Assembly (NCBI RefSeq): GCF_013179575.1
Contig: NZ_JABMCQ010000004.1
Coordinates: 1 to 64,000 of the forward strand
Direction of reading: 5' to 3'
DNA length: 64,000 nt
Origin: Sphingobacterium shayense
Lineage (GTDB): Bacteria; Bacteroidota; Bacteroidia; Sphingobacteriales; Sphingobacteriaceae
Part shown: piece after piece, positions 55,229 to 62,474 of the stretch
How the letters are laid out: every line of letters starts with the position of its first letter
Position numbering within the stretch: the first letter of the stretch is position 1
Program-made: the position numbers and the translations under genes
The notes under the pieces: model-generated
The model's database searches: none
What the model was told of the DNA's origin: nothing
The model's input: the letters and a program-made list of their open reading frames with translations, nothing else

Positions 55229-55244
55229 TCCAATTACATTGCCA
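55229..55244 (-). promoter_or_regulatory. Sigma-54-like promoter, imperfect
   Basis: On the minus strand TGGCAATGTAATTGGA has the -24 TGGCA and a -12 TTGGA in place of TTGCA, with correct spacing. The -12 mismatch is at an important base, so by itself this is weak; the upstream phased sites raise its credibility. Confidence 0.4.
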
Positions 55245-55297
55245 GATGCGTAAATAGCTGATTTGTAATTTTTTACTTGGTGCAGGTGTCGATGAGG

Positions 55298-55334
55298 TGT
55301 TCATAATCGAACAAATTTCGTACGAAACCGAACA
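55298..55334. promoter_or_regulatory. Paired enhancer-like sites, 21-bp phased
   Basis: TGTTCATAATCGAACA (55298-55313) has TGTTC/GAACA arms like the site at 52555-52570. A degenerate copy, CGTACGAAACCGAACA (55319-55334), begins exactly 21 bp later and keeps the right half. Both lie upstream of the sigma-54-like element for the second permease. Confidence 0.48.
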
Positions 55335-55497
55335 TTGAACCGCCCGTTAGTTTATAAAAATGCTGCCCCGTCCGTAATTAACTATGCAACTTGCCAAAGA
55401 TTTATCAATAGCTATATGGTGAGTCGCGTTTGAGATAAAAAGCCTTTGATTAAAAGTTGGTTTTAAATTAGTAAGCATCAAAAAGAATAATCAACTT

Positions 55498-55516
55498 TAC
55501 ACTATTAAAGTGTAAT
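55498..55516. promoter_or_regulatory. HxlR-like palindromic operator
   Basis: TTACACT ATTAA AGTGTAA is a perfect 7-5-7 inverted repeat, 70 bases upstream of the oxidoreductase start. Its TACAC/GTGTA form resembles operators of HxlR regulators; no such regulator gene is in the window. Confidence 0.5.
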
Positions 55517-55586
55517 CGGCACGAAGAAAATAATCGACATGCAAATAATGAAACGGAAATCGAGCTAACAACTAAAAAATCAGTAA

Positions 55587-56585
55587 ATGAAAGCATTTGT
55601 CATGAATAAGTATGGGACAGGCGATCTCCAATTTGTAGATATCCCGATTCCCAAACTTGGTAATAACGACGTGTTAGTAGAAGTCTACGCTGCAAGCATT
55701 AATCAGCTGGATTTAAAAATTAAGGTAGGCGAGTTTAAACTCATCCTGCCGTATAAGTTTCCCCTTATCTTGGGGCATGATGTGACAGGGATAGTGATCG
55801 AGGTAGGAGCGAAGGTTTCTAAATTCAAAGCAGGTGATGAAATATATGCACGTCCGGCTGATTTTCGTATCGGTACATTTGCTGAGTATATCGCAATTGA
55901 TGAAAGCGATGTTGCCTTAAAGCCCAAGAACATCACCTTTGAAGAGGCTGCATCTATTCCATTAGTAGGACTGACTGCGTGGCAGGCATTTGTAGAAAGA
56001 GGTTTTCTCAAAAAGGGGCAGAAGGTATTTATACAGGCCGGATCGGGAGGTGCCGGAACAATTGCAATTCAGTTAGCGAAACATTTGGGAGCAATCGTAG
56101 CAACGACAACGAGTGCAAAAAACTCGGATCTGGTAAAGACACTTGGAGCCGATGTTGTGATAGATTATCGGAACGAGGATTTTGAGCTGATTTTGAAAGA
56201 TTACGACTTCGTACTGAACAGTCAGGATAGCAAAACCCTCGAAAAGTCATTGAATATATTGAAATCCGGAGGGAAATTAATTTCCATATCGGGACCGCCG
56301 ACTCCGTTATTTGCTAAAGAATTTGATCTTCCTTGGTACGTTAGATTGGCGACAAAGCTTCTAAGCGGTAAGGTCAGGGCGAAGACCAAAAAATTGGGTG
56401 TTGAGTATGAATTTTTATTTATGAAATCGAATGGAACCCAACTGGGCGAAATTGCAAAGCTCATAGAATCGGAAGCGATTCGTCCGGTAATAGACAGGGT
56501 GTTTCCTTTTGAGCAGACAAACGAGGCACTTCAGTACATCGAGCGTGGAAGATCTAAGGGAAAAGTGGTAGTTAAACTGAAATAA
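55587..56585 (+). CDS. Zinc-independent NADP-dependent oxidoreductase (quinone-oxidoreductase-like MDR)
   Basis: A 332 aa medium-chain reductase lacking the catalytic zinc ligands. MKAFVMNKYGTGDLQFVDIPIPKLGNNDVLVEVYAASINQLDLKIK is the typical N-terminus, LILGHDVTGIVIEVG follows (the family GHD), and the nucleotide fold is seen in VFIQAGSGGAGTIAIQLAKHLGA. It probably reduces a quinone or enal with NADPH. A palindromic operator lies upstream; it converges on the MoeA-like gene. Confidence 0.83.
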   Translation: MKAFVMNKYGTGDLQFVDIPIPKLGNNDVLVEVYAASINQLDLKIKVGEFKLILPYKFPLILGHDVTGIVIEVGAKVSKFKAGDEIYARPADFRIGTFAEYIAIDESDVALKPKNITFEEAASIPLVGLTAWQAFVERGFLKKGQKVFIQAGSGGAGTIAIQLAKHLGAIVATTTSAKNSDLVKTLGADVVIDYRNEDFELILKDYDFVLNSQDSKTLEKSLNILKSGGKLISISGPPTPLFAKEFDLPWYVRLATKLLSGKVRAKTKKLGVEYEFLFMKSNGTQLGEIAKLIESEAIRPVIDRVFPFEQTNEALQYIERGRSKGKVVVKLK

Positions 56586-56643
56586 AATTTTACTGATGGG
56601 GTGAGCTGATTAATAGATTTAGTCATCCAAGACAGGAGTTACG

Positions 56644-58407
56644 TTATAACAAATAAGCTTCGACGTTGGTGCCGGATAGAACTGTTACCGCTTGCTCAGG
56701 GATAATAATAAGACAGTTTGCCTGTGCGTAGGATTGTAAGCGGTAAGAGTCTTGAGCATGTAATTGTATTAACTCCTCGCCGTTATAGCTGCCTTTCAAA
56801 AAGTGAGTGAGTCCCTCTTTTTTATGGTAATTGCCCCTAATGGGCGCTATAATTTTTTTTATACGGGGTGGCACCCGCATTAACTTTTCCAGCGCTGGCG
56901 CTGCATATAGGTAAAAACAGGTTAAAGTTGACGATGGATTTCCCGGAAGCCCGATAACCAGTTTTTCCCCCTTATTACCAAAAAACAAAGGCTTACCCGG
57001 CTTTTGACGGATCTTATGAAACTGTTGCTCAATACCACATTTTTTTGTCGCTGTGGCCACGAAATCATAATCTCCGACACTCACGCCGCCTACCAATAGC
57101 AGCATATCAACGCGTGCTAGAGATCTTTCTATTGCAGTTTCTAAGTGCTCTAAATTATCGGGAATATGCAAAACCTCAACGTCATTAATGCCCAATTGGG
57201 TTAAAGCGGCACTTAACTGATATGAATTTGACTCGTAGACTTCTCCAAATCCCAATTGTTCGCCTGGCGGTATGAGTTCGTCACCGGTAAGGATAATAGC
57301 GACTCGGGGCGTGCTGTATGTATCTACATGAGTGCATCCGATCCCCGCTAGATAGCCAATCGCAGCAGGAGTTAGGAAGGTGCCGTCTTGTAAAGCCAAC
57401 GCACCCTTTTTGACCTCAGAACCTCTAGCACGAATGTTATCGCCTTGCCGCAGGTTTTGATCTTTTACCCAAACAGATCTATTTTTAGTTACCTGCACCT
57501 TTTCTTGCATGACCACGGTGTCAGCTCCGATGGGTAAAGGAGCGCCGGTAAAGATTCTCATGGCGTTACCGCGTGATAAAGTTTTTTGCATGGTCATCCC
57601 AGCCGGTATGGTGCCGACAACTTGTAACTCTAGTTCTCGATCTTCGTAATGGATTGCGTAGCCGTCCATGGATGATTGTTCAAAATTAGGAATCGAAAAT
57701 TGAGCGTAGACATCTGATGCTAGCGTGGAACCAAGCGCGTCCTGTATTCGTACACCCCTAGCTTTTTGCGGTTTTGGTAACAGGGAATCTATGATTTCTT
57801 TTGCTGTATCCACGCTTACCATTGTCCGTGGTGCATGCTGATGACGTAGATTGTGTTCAGATTCCGTTTCTCCCAGAGGGAGTATAGCAATATCGTCTGG
57901 TTGTTTCGCAATGATGTCGTTTATTCTTTGATGACCATCATCGGAAAGAAGCTCATCGAAAAACCTTTTTGAGAAAAGGACCGGAAGATCCCATATTTCT
58001 GCAATCTTTGTCGCGATTATTCCTTTGCCAGTCTTATCGGCTAGGGACTTAAGCTCGTTAAACAAATTGATATTTATAAAATGTCGATCACTAGCACATA
58101 TGATACACTGTTCCAGATCCGGAGTTGCGTTAAGTAAAGATTGAAGTCCCATTTTGATCGAACTCGAGATGCCGTTTTTCCAATTTGTATTAATAATTGT
58201 TTCGGTCGAGTTACCGGCTAATTTCGCTTGGAGTGTTTTCTGCAAGGGGTTCAGGACAACTACGACACAATGTCCTGAATGAACAGAAGGTTCCACTGTT
58301 AGATGTTTAACCAAGCTTTTTTTATCGGAAGCCACTGCGTACTTCGGTCTATCTCTCCCCGTATATTCTTCTACGGCCAATATAACTATACCTGTCTTTT
58401 TTGTCAT
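56644..58407 (-). CDS. MobA-like / MoeA molybdenum-cofactor fusion with degenerate NTP-transferase motif
   Basis: A 587 aa cytosolic fusion. Residues 1-190 have the fold of MobA/MocA nucleotidyltransferases, but the signature GxxxRMGxxK loop is degenerate (VILAVEEYTGRDRPKYAV, 8-25) and the later AxxxDQP becomes CASDRHFI. From about residue 196 a complete MoeA follows: SMDGYAIHYED, GDELIPPGEQLGFGEVYESNSYQL, LVGGVSVGDYDF, QKPGKPLFFG and GLPGNPSS. MoeA inserts molybdate into adenylylated molybdopterin. The N-terminal part may have lost catalysis and serve a regulatory or structural role. No other cofactor gene is adjacent. Confidence 0.82.
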   Translation of the reverse strand: MTKKTGIVILAVEEYTGRDRPKYAVASDKKSLVKHLTVEPSVHSGHCVVVVLNPLQKTLQAKLAGNSTETIINTNWKNGISSSIKMGLQSLLNATPDLEQCIICASDRHFININLFNELKSLADKTGKGIIATKIAEIWDLPVLFSKRFFDELLSDDGHQRINDIIAKQPDDIAILPLGETESEHNLRHQHAPRTMVSVDTAKEIIDSLLPKPQKARGVRIQDALGSTLASDVYAQFSIPNFEQSSMDGYAIHYEDRELELQVVGTIPAGMTMQKTLSRGNAMRIFTGAPLPIGADTVVMQEKVQVTKNRSVWVKDQNLRQGDNIRARGSEVKKGALALQDGTFLTPAAIGYLAGIGCTHVDTYSTPRVAIILTGDELIPPGEQLGFGEVYESNSYQLSAALTQLGINDVEVLHIPDNLEHLETAIERSLARVDMLLLVGGVSVGDYDFVATATKKCGIEQQFHKIRQKPGKPLFFGNKGEKLVIGLPGNPSSTLTCFYLYAAPALEKLMRVPPRIKKIIAPIRGNYHKKEGLTHFLKGSYNGEELIQLHAQDSYRLQSYAQANCLIIIPEQAVTVLSGTNVEAYLL

Positions 58408-58519
58408 ACTCCGATAGGTTTTATATACTAGTTCTTATAAGGGATAGGTCGTTGCGATCTCGTTTATTTTTAGCTTGCTCTTGTTCGGGTCTAAAATCAC
58501 ATGGTCGATACCCTTGCGA

Positions 58520-59038
58520 TTAATTGATAACAACAAAGGACACGCTGTCTTTAACAAGAAGCCCGCTCATATTGCGGCCTAGATATGTAATCGTATATTT
58601 TTCGGGTTCAGCGATATCGTAGCCTTCTAAAAGGTTGACGCTTGTCGATATACTATCATTAGAATCGACAGCAATATAACTATCGGCGGGTGGTGGCATT
58701 ATCCGTTTTGCCATCGCGCCTTTATAGTTGACCTGGTCACCGCTTTCTGATTTTATATCCAGGTATTTACTAATGAAAGGCTCAAATGGGGTATGCCATT
58801 TACAAAATGTTTGTGCTGTGTCGCCATCGTTGTACACTGTAAATTTTAATTCCACAGCCTGTCCAACTTTGATAGTGTCTTCAACAGACATTATTGCATA
58901 GAAATCTTTCTCCTTGTTATTATCGACAGCTGAAGTAGCCGTTGTGTCAAGATTGTTTTTAGCGCCATCGTTCGTCATCCCACAAGAAGAAAGTACCAGT
59001 ATGGCAGCGGCTAATAAGAATATTTGATAATTACCCAT
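58520..59038 (-). CDS. Small exported lipoprotein, BsuPI-like / protease-associated beta domain
   Basis: A 172 aa protein with a lipoprotein signal MGNYQIFLLAAAILVLSSC (Cys19). The mature part (KVGQAVELKFTVYNDGDTAQTFCKWHTPFEP, then NLLEGYDIAEPEKYTITYLGR) resembles the beta-sandwich found in front of deuterolysin-type proteases and in BsuPI-like inhibitors. Function is unknown. It is encoded 112 bases after the 5' end of the MoeA-like gene on the same strand and may be transcribed separately. Confidence 0.65.
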   Translation of the reverse strand: MGNYQIFLLAAAILVLSSCGMTNDGAKNNLDTTATSAVDNNKEKDFYAIMSVEDTIKVGQAVELKFTVYNDGDTAQTFCKWHTPFEPFISKYLDIKSESGDQVNYKGAMAKRIMPPPADSYIAVDSNDSISTSVNLLEGYDIAEPEKYTITYLGRNMSGLLVKDSVSFVVIN

Positions 59039-59172
59039 GTAGCAAAAATATAGTTTTTACCTCGCTTCTTCATGTTTTTTGAACATAAAGTATGATAAAC
59101 AGAAAACGAGGTAGCATAACCTTTTGTTTTTATAGTTTATCCTGTGCAGGAGCGGAGGAATCAAGATTTGAG

Positions 59173-59451
59173 CTATTTTTCAGCACAGCGCTTTGCTTCT
59201 TCAATCCAGTCTTGCTCAAGTGTTAGTTTTTTATCTGGCGCAATACCAATATTGTCTATGGCCGACCCACTGTCGATTCTTCGGCTTCTATATGTCTCCC
59301 CTTAAAGCAGGTGAAGCATACGGCTGAAAGCTGCTCCTTTCATATTATTATAATCTCGAACACGCGCTGTATGCCCACTTAGGGATGAAAACGTCATTCT
59401 ATAGGATGAGGGTTGATAAGCATGGTAATAGATCGGTGAGTGGAGAGGTGT
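59173..59451 (-). pseudogene. S41-type peptidase C-terminal remnant
   Basis: This lies in the 563-base gap 59039-59602. On the minus strand an open frame interrupted by one TAA (59302-59304) reads SGHTARVRDYNNMKGAAFSR before the stop and GETYRSRRIDSGSAIDNIGI, then APDKKLTLEQDWIEEAK after it. The second part matches the C-terminal SIDNIGIxPD...DWIEEA segment of tail-specific (S41) proteases. The catalytic Ser/Lys region is absent. It is a decayed gene end. Confidence 0.6.
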
Positions 59452-59602
59452 TTAGGTTTTTAGTCCGTTTAGGAATCGGGAGAAAGACATTTCGAATGTG
59501 TTCGACATTCGTTCTTTACCCGCTAGGTGTTCGTAGTGCAGAACTCCAGTTTTCAAACAAAAACAAATTAGAGCGGTTCCTTATCTATATAGCTTATACG
59601 AT

Positions 59603-59923
59603 ATGAATTTTGACATTATTAAATTAGAAGATCTTAAAAAAGCCGATCACATCCCCAAGATTGTCGATGATCAAGTTGAAGAACCTTATTTCGTAAACTA
59701 TGGTGAACGAACAGTTGGGGTAGGTTTATATCTTCCAAACTCGGATCACTGTGTATTGGCTTTAGTCGGAGATAGCCTCGATAGTAAGAAAATCATTGGT
59801 TATTATGGTAGCAGTGACGAACACTATGAGTTGGTACTCCATGGCTTAAGAATCGCATTTGAAGGCTATTTAAGATCGTTTAAGGGCGATACGGTAATCG
59901 GTGATATGGAGGTCGATGATTAG
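59603..59923 (+). CDS. Small hypothetical protein
   Basis: A 106 aa soluble, acidic protein (MNFDIIKLEDLKKADHIPKI to GDTVIGDMEVDD) with no signal or membrane segment. Mixed hydrophobic and charged residues and the ATG start make it a credible gene, but I recognise no family. It stands alone after a decayed protease gene. Confidence 0.5.
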   Translation: MNFDIIKLEDLKKADHIPKIVDDQVEEPYFVNYGERTVGVGLYLPNSDHCVLALVGDSLDSKKIIGYYGSSDEHYELVLHGLRIAFEGYLRSFKGDTVIGDMEVDD

Positions 59924-60230
59924 TCGAAGAATTTTAATTATTTTACCTTTGGTGAGGCAGCAAAGTATGCCTGAGATTACGGATCAGACTTGCATTGCGC
60001 ATTCTATTCTACTTTAATAATTAGTTTATATACTAATGTTTATAGTTAAGTTTATTAGGTATTTATTATTTGTTAAAAGTGGTTTTTATACCTTTAGCCA
60101 TAAAAAGGGAAAATGGCTTTGTATAGGCCGAACCGGCGTACTGACCGAACAGTCTGGGCCTGGCTTACGTATAAAGTAAAGGAATTTAGATCTATAGTAA
60201 AAGAATAATTTTTCTAATTTTATCCATCAT
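59924..60230. other. Gene-free interval
   Basis: No coding frame or known RNA is seen. AGCCAT and ATGGCT arms near 60098-60120 could fold as a weak hairpin, and short GGCC-rich repeats follow; the role is unknown. Confidence 0.3.
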
Positions 60231-60800
60231 ATGGAAGAAACTTTTACACACGTACGTACGATGATCAGCATGATCCTTGGATTAGGTATCGCGCAGCTAC
60301 TAAAAAATGCCGTAAAACTGATTGATCACAACAAGTTGGTCAAGCCGTATCTTCTGCATTTGCTGTGGGTGTTTTATGTCTTCCTTCTGATGATTCATTT
60401 CTGGTGGTGGGAAGCACATCTGAAAAATATTATCCACTGGAATTTTATCGAATATTTTTTTCTGATACTGTATACGATGATGTATTTTGCGCTGTGTGTC
60501 CTAATTTTTCCAGATAATATAAGCGACTATAAGGGGTTTAAAGATTATTTTTTTTCAAAGAAGCGATGGTTCTTTACGTTTTTAATTGTGCTTTTTGTTG
60601 CTGATTTTGGTGATACACTCTTAAAAGGGCCTGCTTATATGGACGCACTACACTGGGAGTATCCGGTGCGAAATGTCAGCCATATCGTGTTATGTGTATT
60701 AGCGATCAAGTTCGCTAATATTCGTTTTCATTATGTTCTGGTAACTCTGTTGATTGTGTATGAAATTTCCTATATCTTGAGACATTATTTTATAGGCTAG
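60231..60800 (+). CDS. Multi-pass membrane protein, unknown function
   Basis: A 189 aa protein with about five or six hydrophobic helices (MISMILGLGIAQLLKNAV, YLLHLLWVFYVFLLMIHFWWW, FIEYFFLILYTMMYFALCVLIF, WFFTFLIVLFVADFGD and FHYVLVTLLIVYEISYIL). Helix content and an ATG start support a real gene. I do not recognise the family. It precedes the sulfatase by about 125 bases. Confidence 0.6.
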   Translation: MEETFTHVRTMISMILGLGIAQLLKNAVKLIDHNKLVKPYLLHLLWVFYVFLLMIHFWWWEAHLKNIIHWNFIEYFFLILYTMMYFALCVLIFPDNISDYKGFKDYFFSKKRWFFTFLIVLFVADFGDTLLKGPAYMDALHWEYPVRNVSHIVLCVLAIKFANIRFHYVLVTLLIVYEISYILRHYFIG

Positions 60801-60840
60801 TGTGACATATTGCGGACTCGCAAAATACCATCGGAAAAAA

Positions 60841-60848
60841 TATTTTTG
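60841..60848 (+). promoter_or_regulatory. Bacteroidota-type -7 element
   Basis: TATTTTTG matches the TAnnTTTG consensus, 78 bases before the sulfatase ATG at 60926. No well-spaced -33 element is visible. Confidence 0.33.
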
Positions 60849-60925
60849 TACATTTATCGGTAGCCGGAGATTGATTATTTTAAATATGAAAAGTAGTAGG
60901 TATGTCTTTGAATAAGTTGAAAGAA

Positions 60926-62473
60926 ATGAAAGCAACATTTGTTGCCGTTTTGCTGATGACAATAACGGTTTGCGCATTTGGCCAAACTGAACAGAAAAAG
61001 CCCAACATCATCTTTATAATGAGTGATGATCACGCCGAGCAGGCAATTAGCGCGTACGGTCATCCGATTTCAAAAATAGCGCCCACGCCCCATATTGATA
61101 GAATAGCAAAGGGGGGAGCATTGTTTACGAATAACTATTGCAGCAATTCATTATGCGGTCCTAGCCGTGCAGCAATATTGACGGGTAAACATAGCCATAA
61201 GAATGGCTTTATGAAAAATGAAAATAAAGCTTTTGACGGCACGCAACAAACTCTCCCCAAAATTCTTAAAGCTAACGGCTATCAAACTGCGGTGATTGGA
61301 AAGTGGCATCTGCTTTCCCGGCCAACAGGTTTTGATCATTGGACCATTCTAAATGATCAAGGTGATTATTATAATCCTTATTTCATAACATCAAAAGACA
61401 CAACCCGGTATAGTGGTTACGTTACGGACCTCATTACTGATTTCACAAAACAATGGCTGGAAGATAGGGATGAGTCCAAACCATTCTTTTTGATGATGCA
61501 TCATAAGGCACCCCATCGCAATTGGGTGCCCGCAGAGCGCCATTATAGATTGTATGAGCATGTCAAATTTCCTGTCCCGGACAATTATTGGGATGATTAT
61601 CAGGGAAGAATTGCGGCCAGCAAGCAGGAGATGAACGTCTATAGAGATATGTATGAAGGCCACGATCTGAAAATGGTGACCGGTATAGGTTCAGATAGTT
61701 TATTGTATGATCCGTGGCCTCAGGCATTTATGGGAACTATGACTCAGCAGGAAAGAAACCGTTTTTTTGAAGCTTACAGGGAGCGGAACGATGATTTTTA
61801 TCGCACATCACGTTCGGAGAAAGAGGTCGCAGAGTGGAAATATCAGCGTTATTTACAGGACTATATGGCTACCGTGAAGTCCGTCGATGAAAGTGTAGGG
61901 GAGATACTAGATTATCTTAAAGCTAATGGATTGGAGGAGAACACGATTGTCATATATACGACAGATCAAGGGTTTTATTTGGGAGAACATGGATGGTTTG
62001 ATAAGCGTTTTATGTATGAAGAGTCATTCGCAATGCCGTTAATGATGTCGTACCCGGGACATATCGAACCGGGAACCAAGGTAACAGAGCTAACGCAGAA
62101 CATAGACTTTGCTCCCACGTTTTTAGACATGTGTGGGATCGATATTCCCACGGATATGCAAGGTTTGTCCTTTAAGCCGTTAGTGGAGGAGCGTGAAAAG
62201 CCTACGAAGTGGCGGGAGTCACTTTACTATCATTATTATGAGTTTCCGGGCATCCATAGTGTGCGAGCACATTATGGGGTAAAGATGGAACGGTACAAGT
62301 TGATGTACTTTTATAAAGACGACCAGTGGGAGCTTTATGATCTAAAAAAGGATCCCTCTGAAATGCACAATATATATGCTAAACCCGGTACCGACAAAAT
62401 TACGCGGAAACTGAAAAATGAATTAGCACGTTTACAGGATGAATATGATGTAGATGAAGAATATAGAAAATAA
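60926..62473 (+). CDS. Exported sulfatase
   Basis: A type I sulfatase of about 515 aa; the ATG at 60926 gives the signal MKATFVAVLLMTITVCAFGQ and is preferred over 60902. The formylglycine site is CGPSR (Cys77) in NSLCGPSRAAILTGKHSHKN, the layout typical of iduronate- and N-sulfoglucosamine-type sulfatases. Other landmarks are IMSDDHAEQAISAYG, AVIGKWHLLSRPTGFD, MMHHKAPH and YTTDQGFYLGEHGWFDKRFMYEE. It precedes a GH43 gene by one base and likely acts on the same polysaccharide. Confidence 0.9.
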   Translation: MKATFVAVLLMTITVCAFGQTEQKKPNIIFIMSDDHAEQAISAYGHPISKIAPTPHIDRIAKGGALFTNNYCSNSLCGPSRAAILTGKHSHKNGFMKNENKAFDGTQQTLPKILKANGYQTAVIGKWHLLSRPTGFDHWTILNDQGDYYNPYFITSKDTTRYSGYVTDLITDFTKQWLEDRDESKPFFLMMHHKAPHRNWVPAERHYRLYEHVKFPVPDNYWDDYQGRIAASKQEMNVYRDMYEGHDLKMVTGIGSDSLLYDPWPQAFMGTMTQQERNRFFEAYRERNDDFYRTSRSEKEVAEWKYQRYLQDYMATVKSVDESVGEILDYLKANGLEENTIVIYTTDQGFYLGEHGWFDKRFMYEESFAMPLMMSYPGHIEPGTKVTELTQNIDFAPTFLDMCGIDIPTDMQGLSFKPLVEEREKPTKWRESLYYHYYEFPGIHSVRAHYGVKMERYKLMYFYKDDQWELYDLKKDPSEMHNIYAKPGTDKITRKLKNELARLQDEYDVDEEYRK

Positions 62474-62474
62474 C

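Noticed and set aside
59385-59606. Plus-strand 73-codon open frame
   Set aside because: It overlies the minus-strand S41 remnant and has no recognisable protein pattern.
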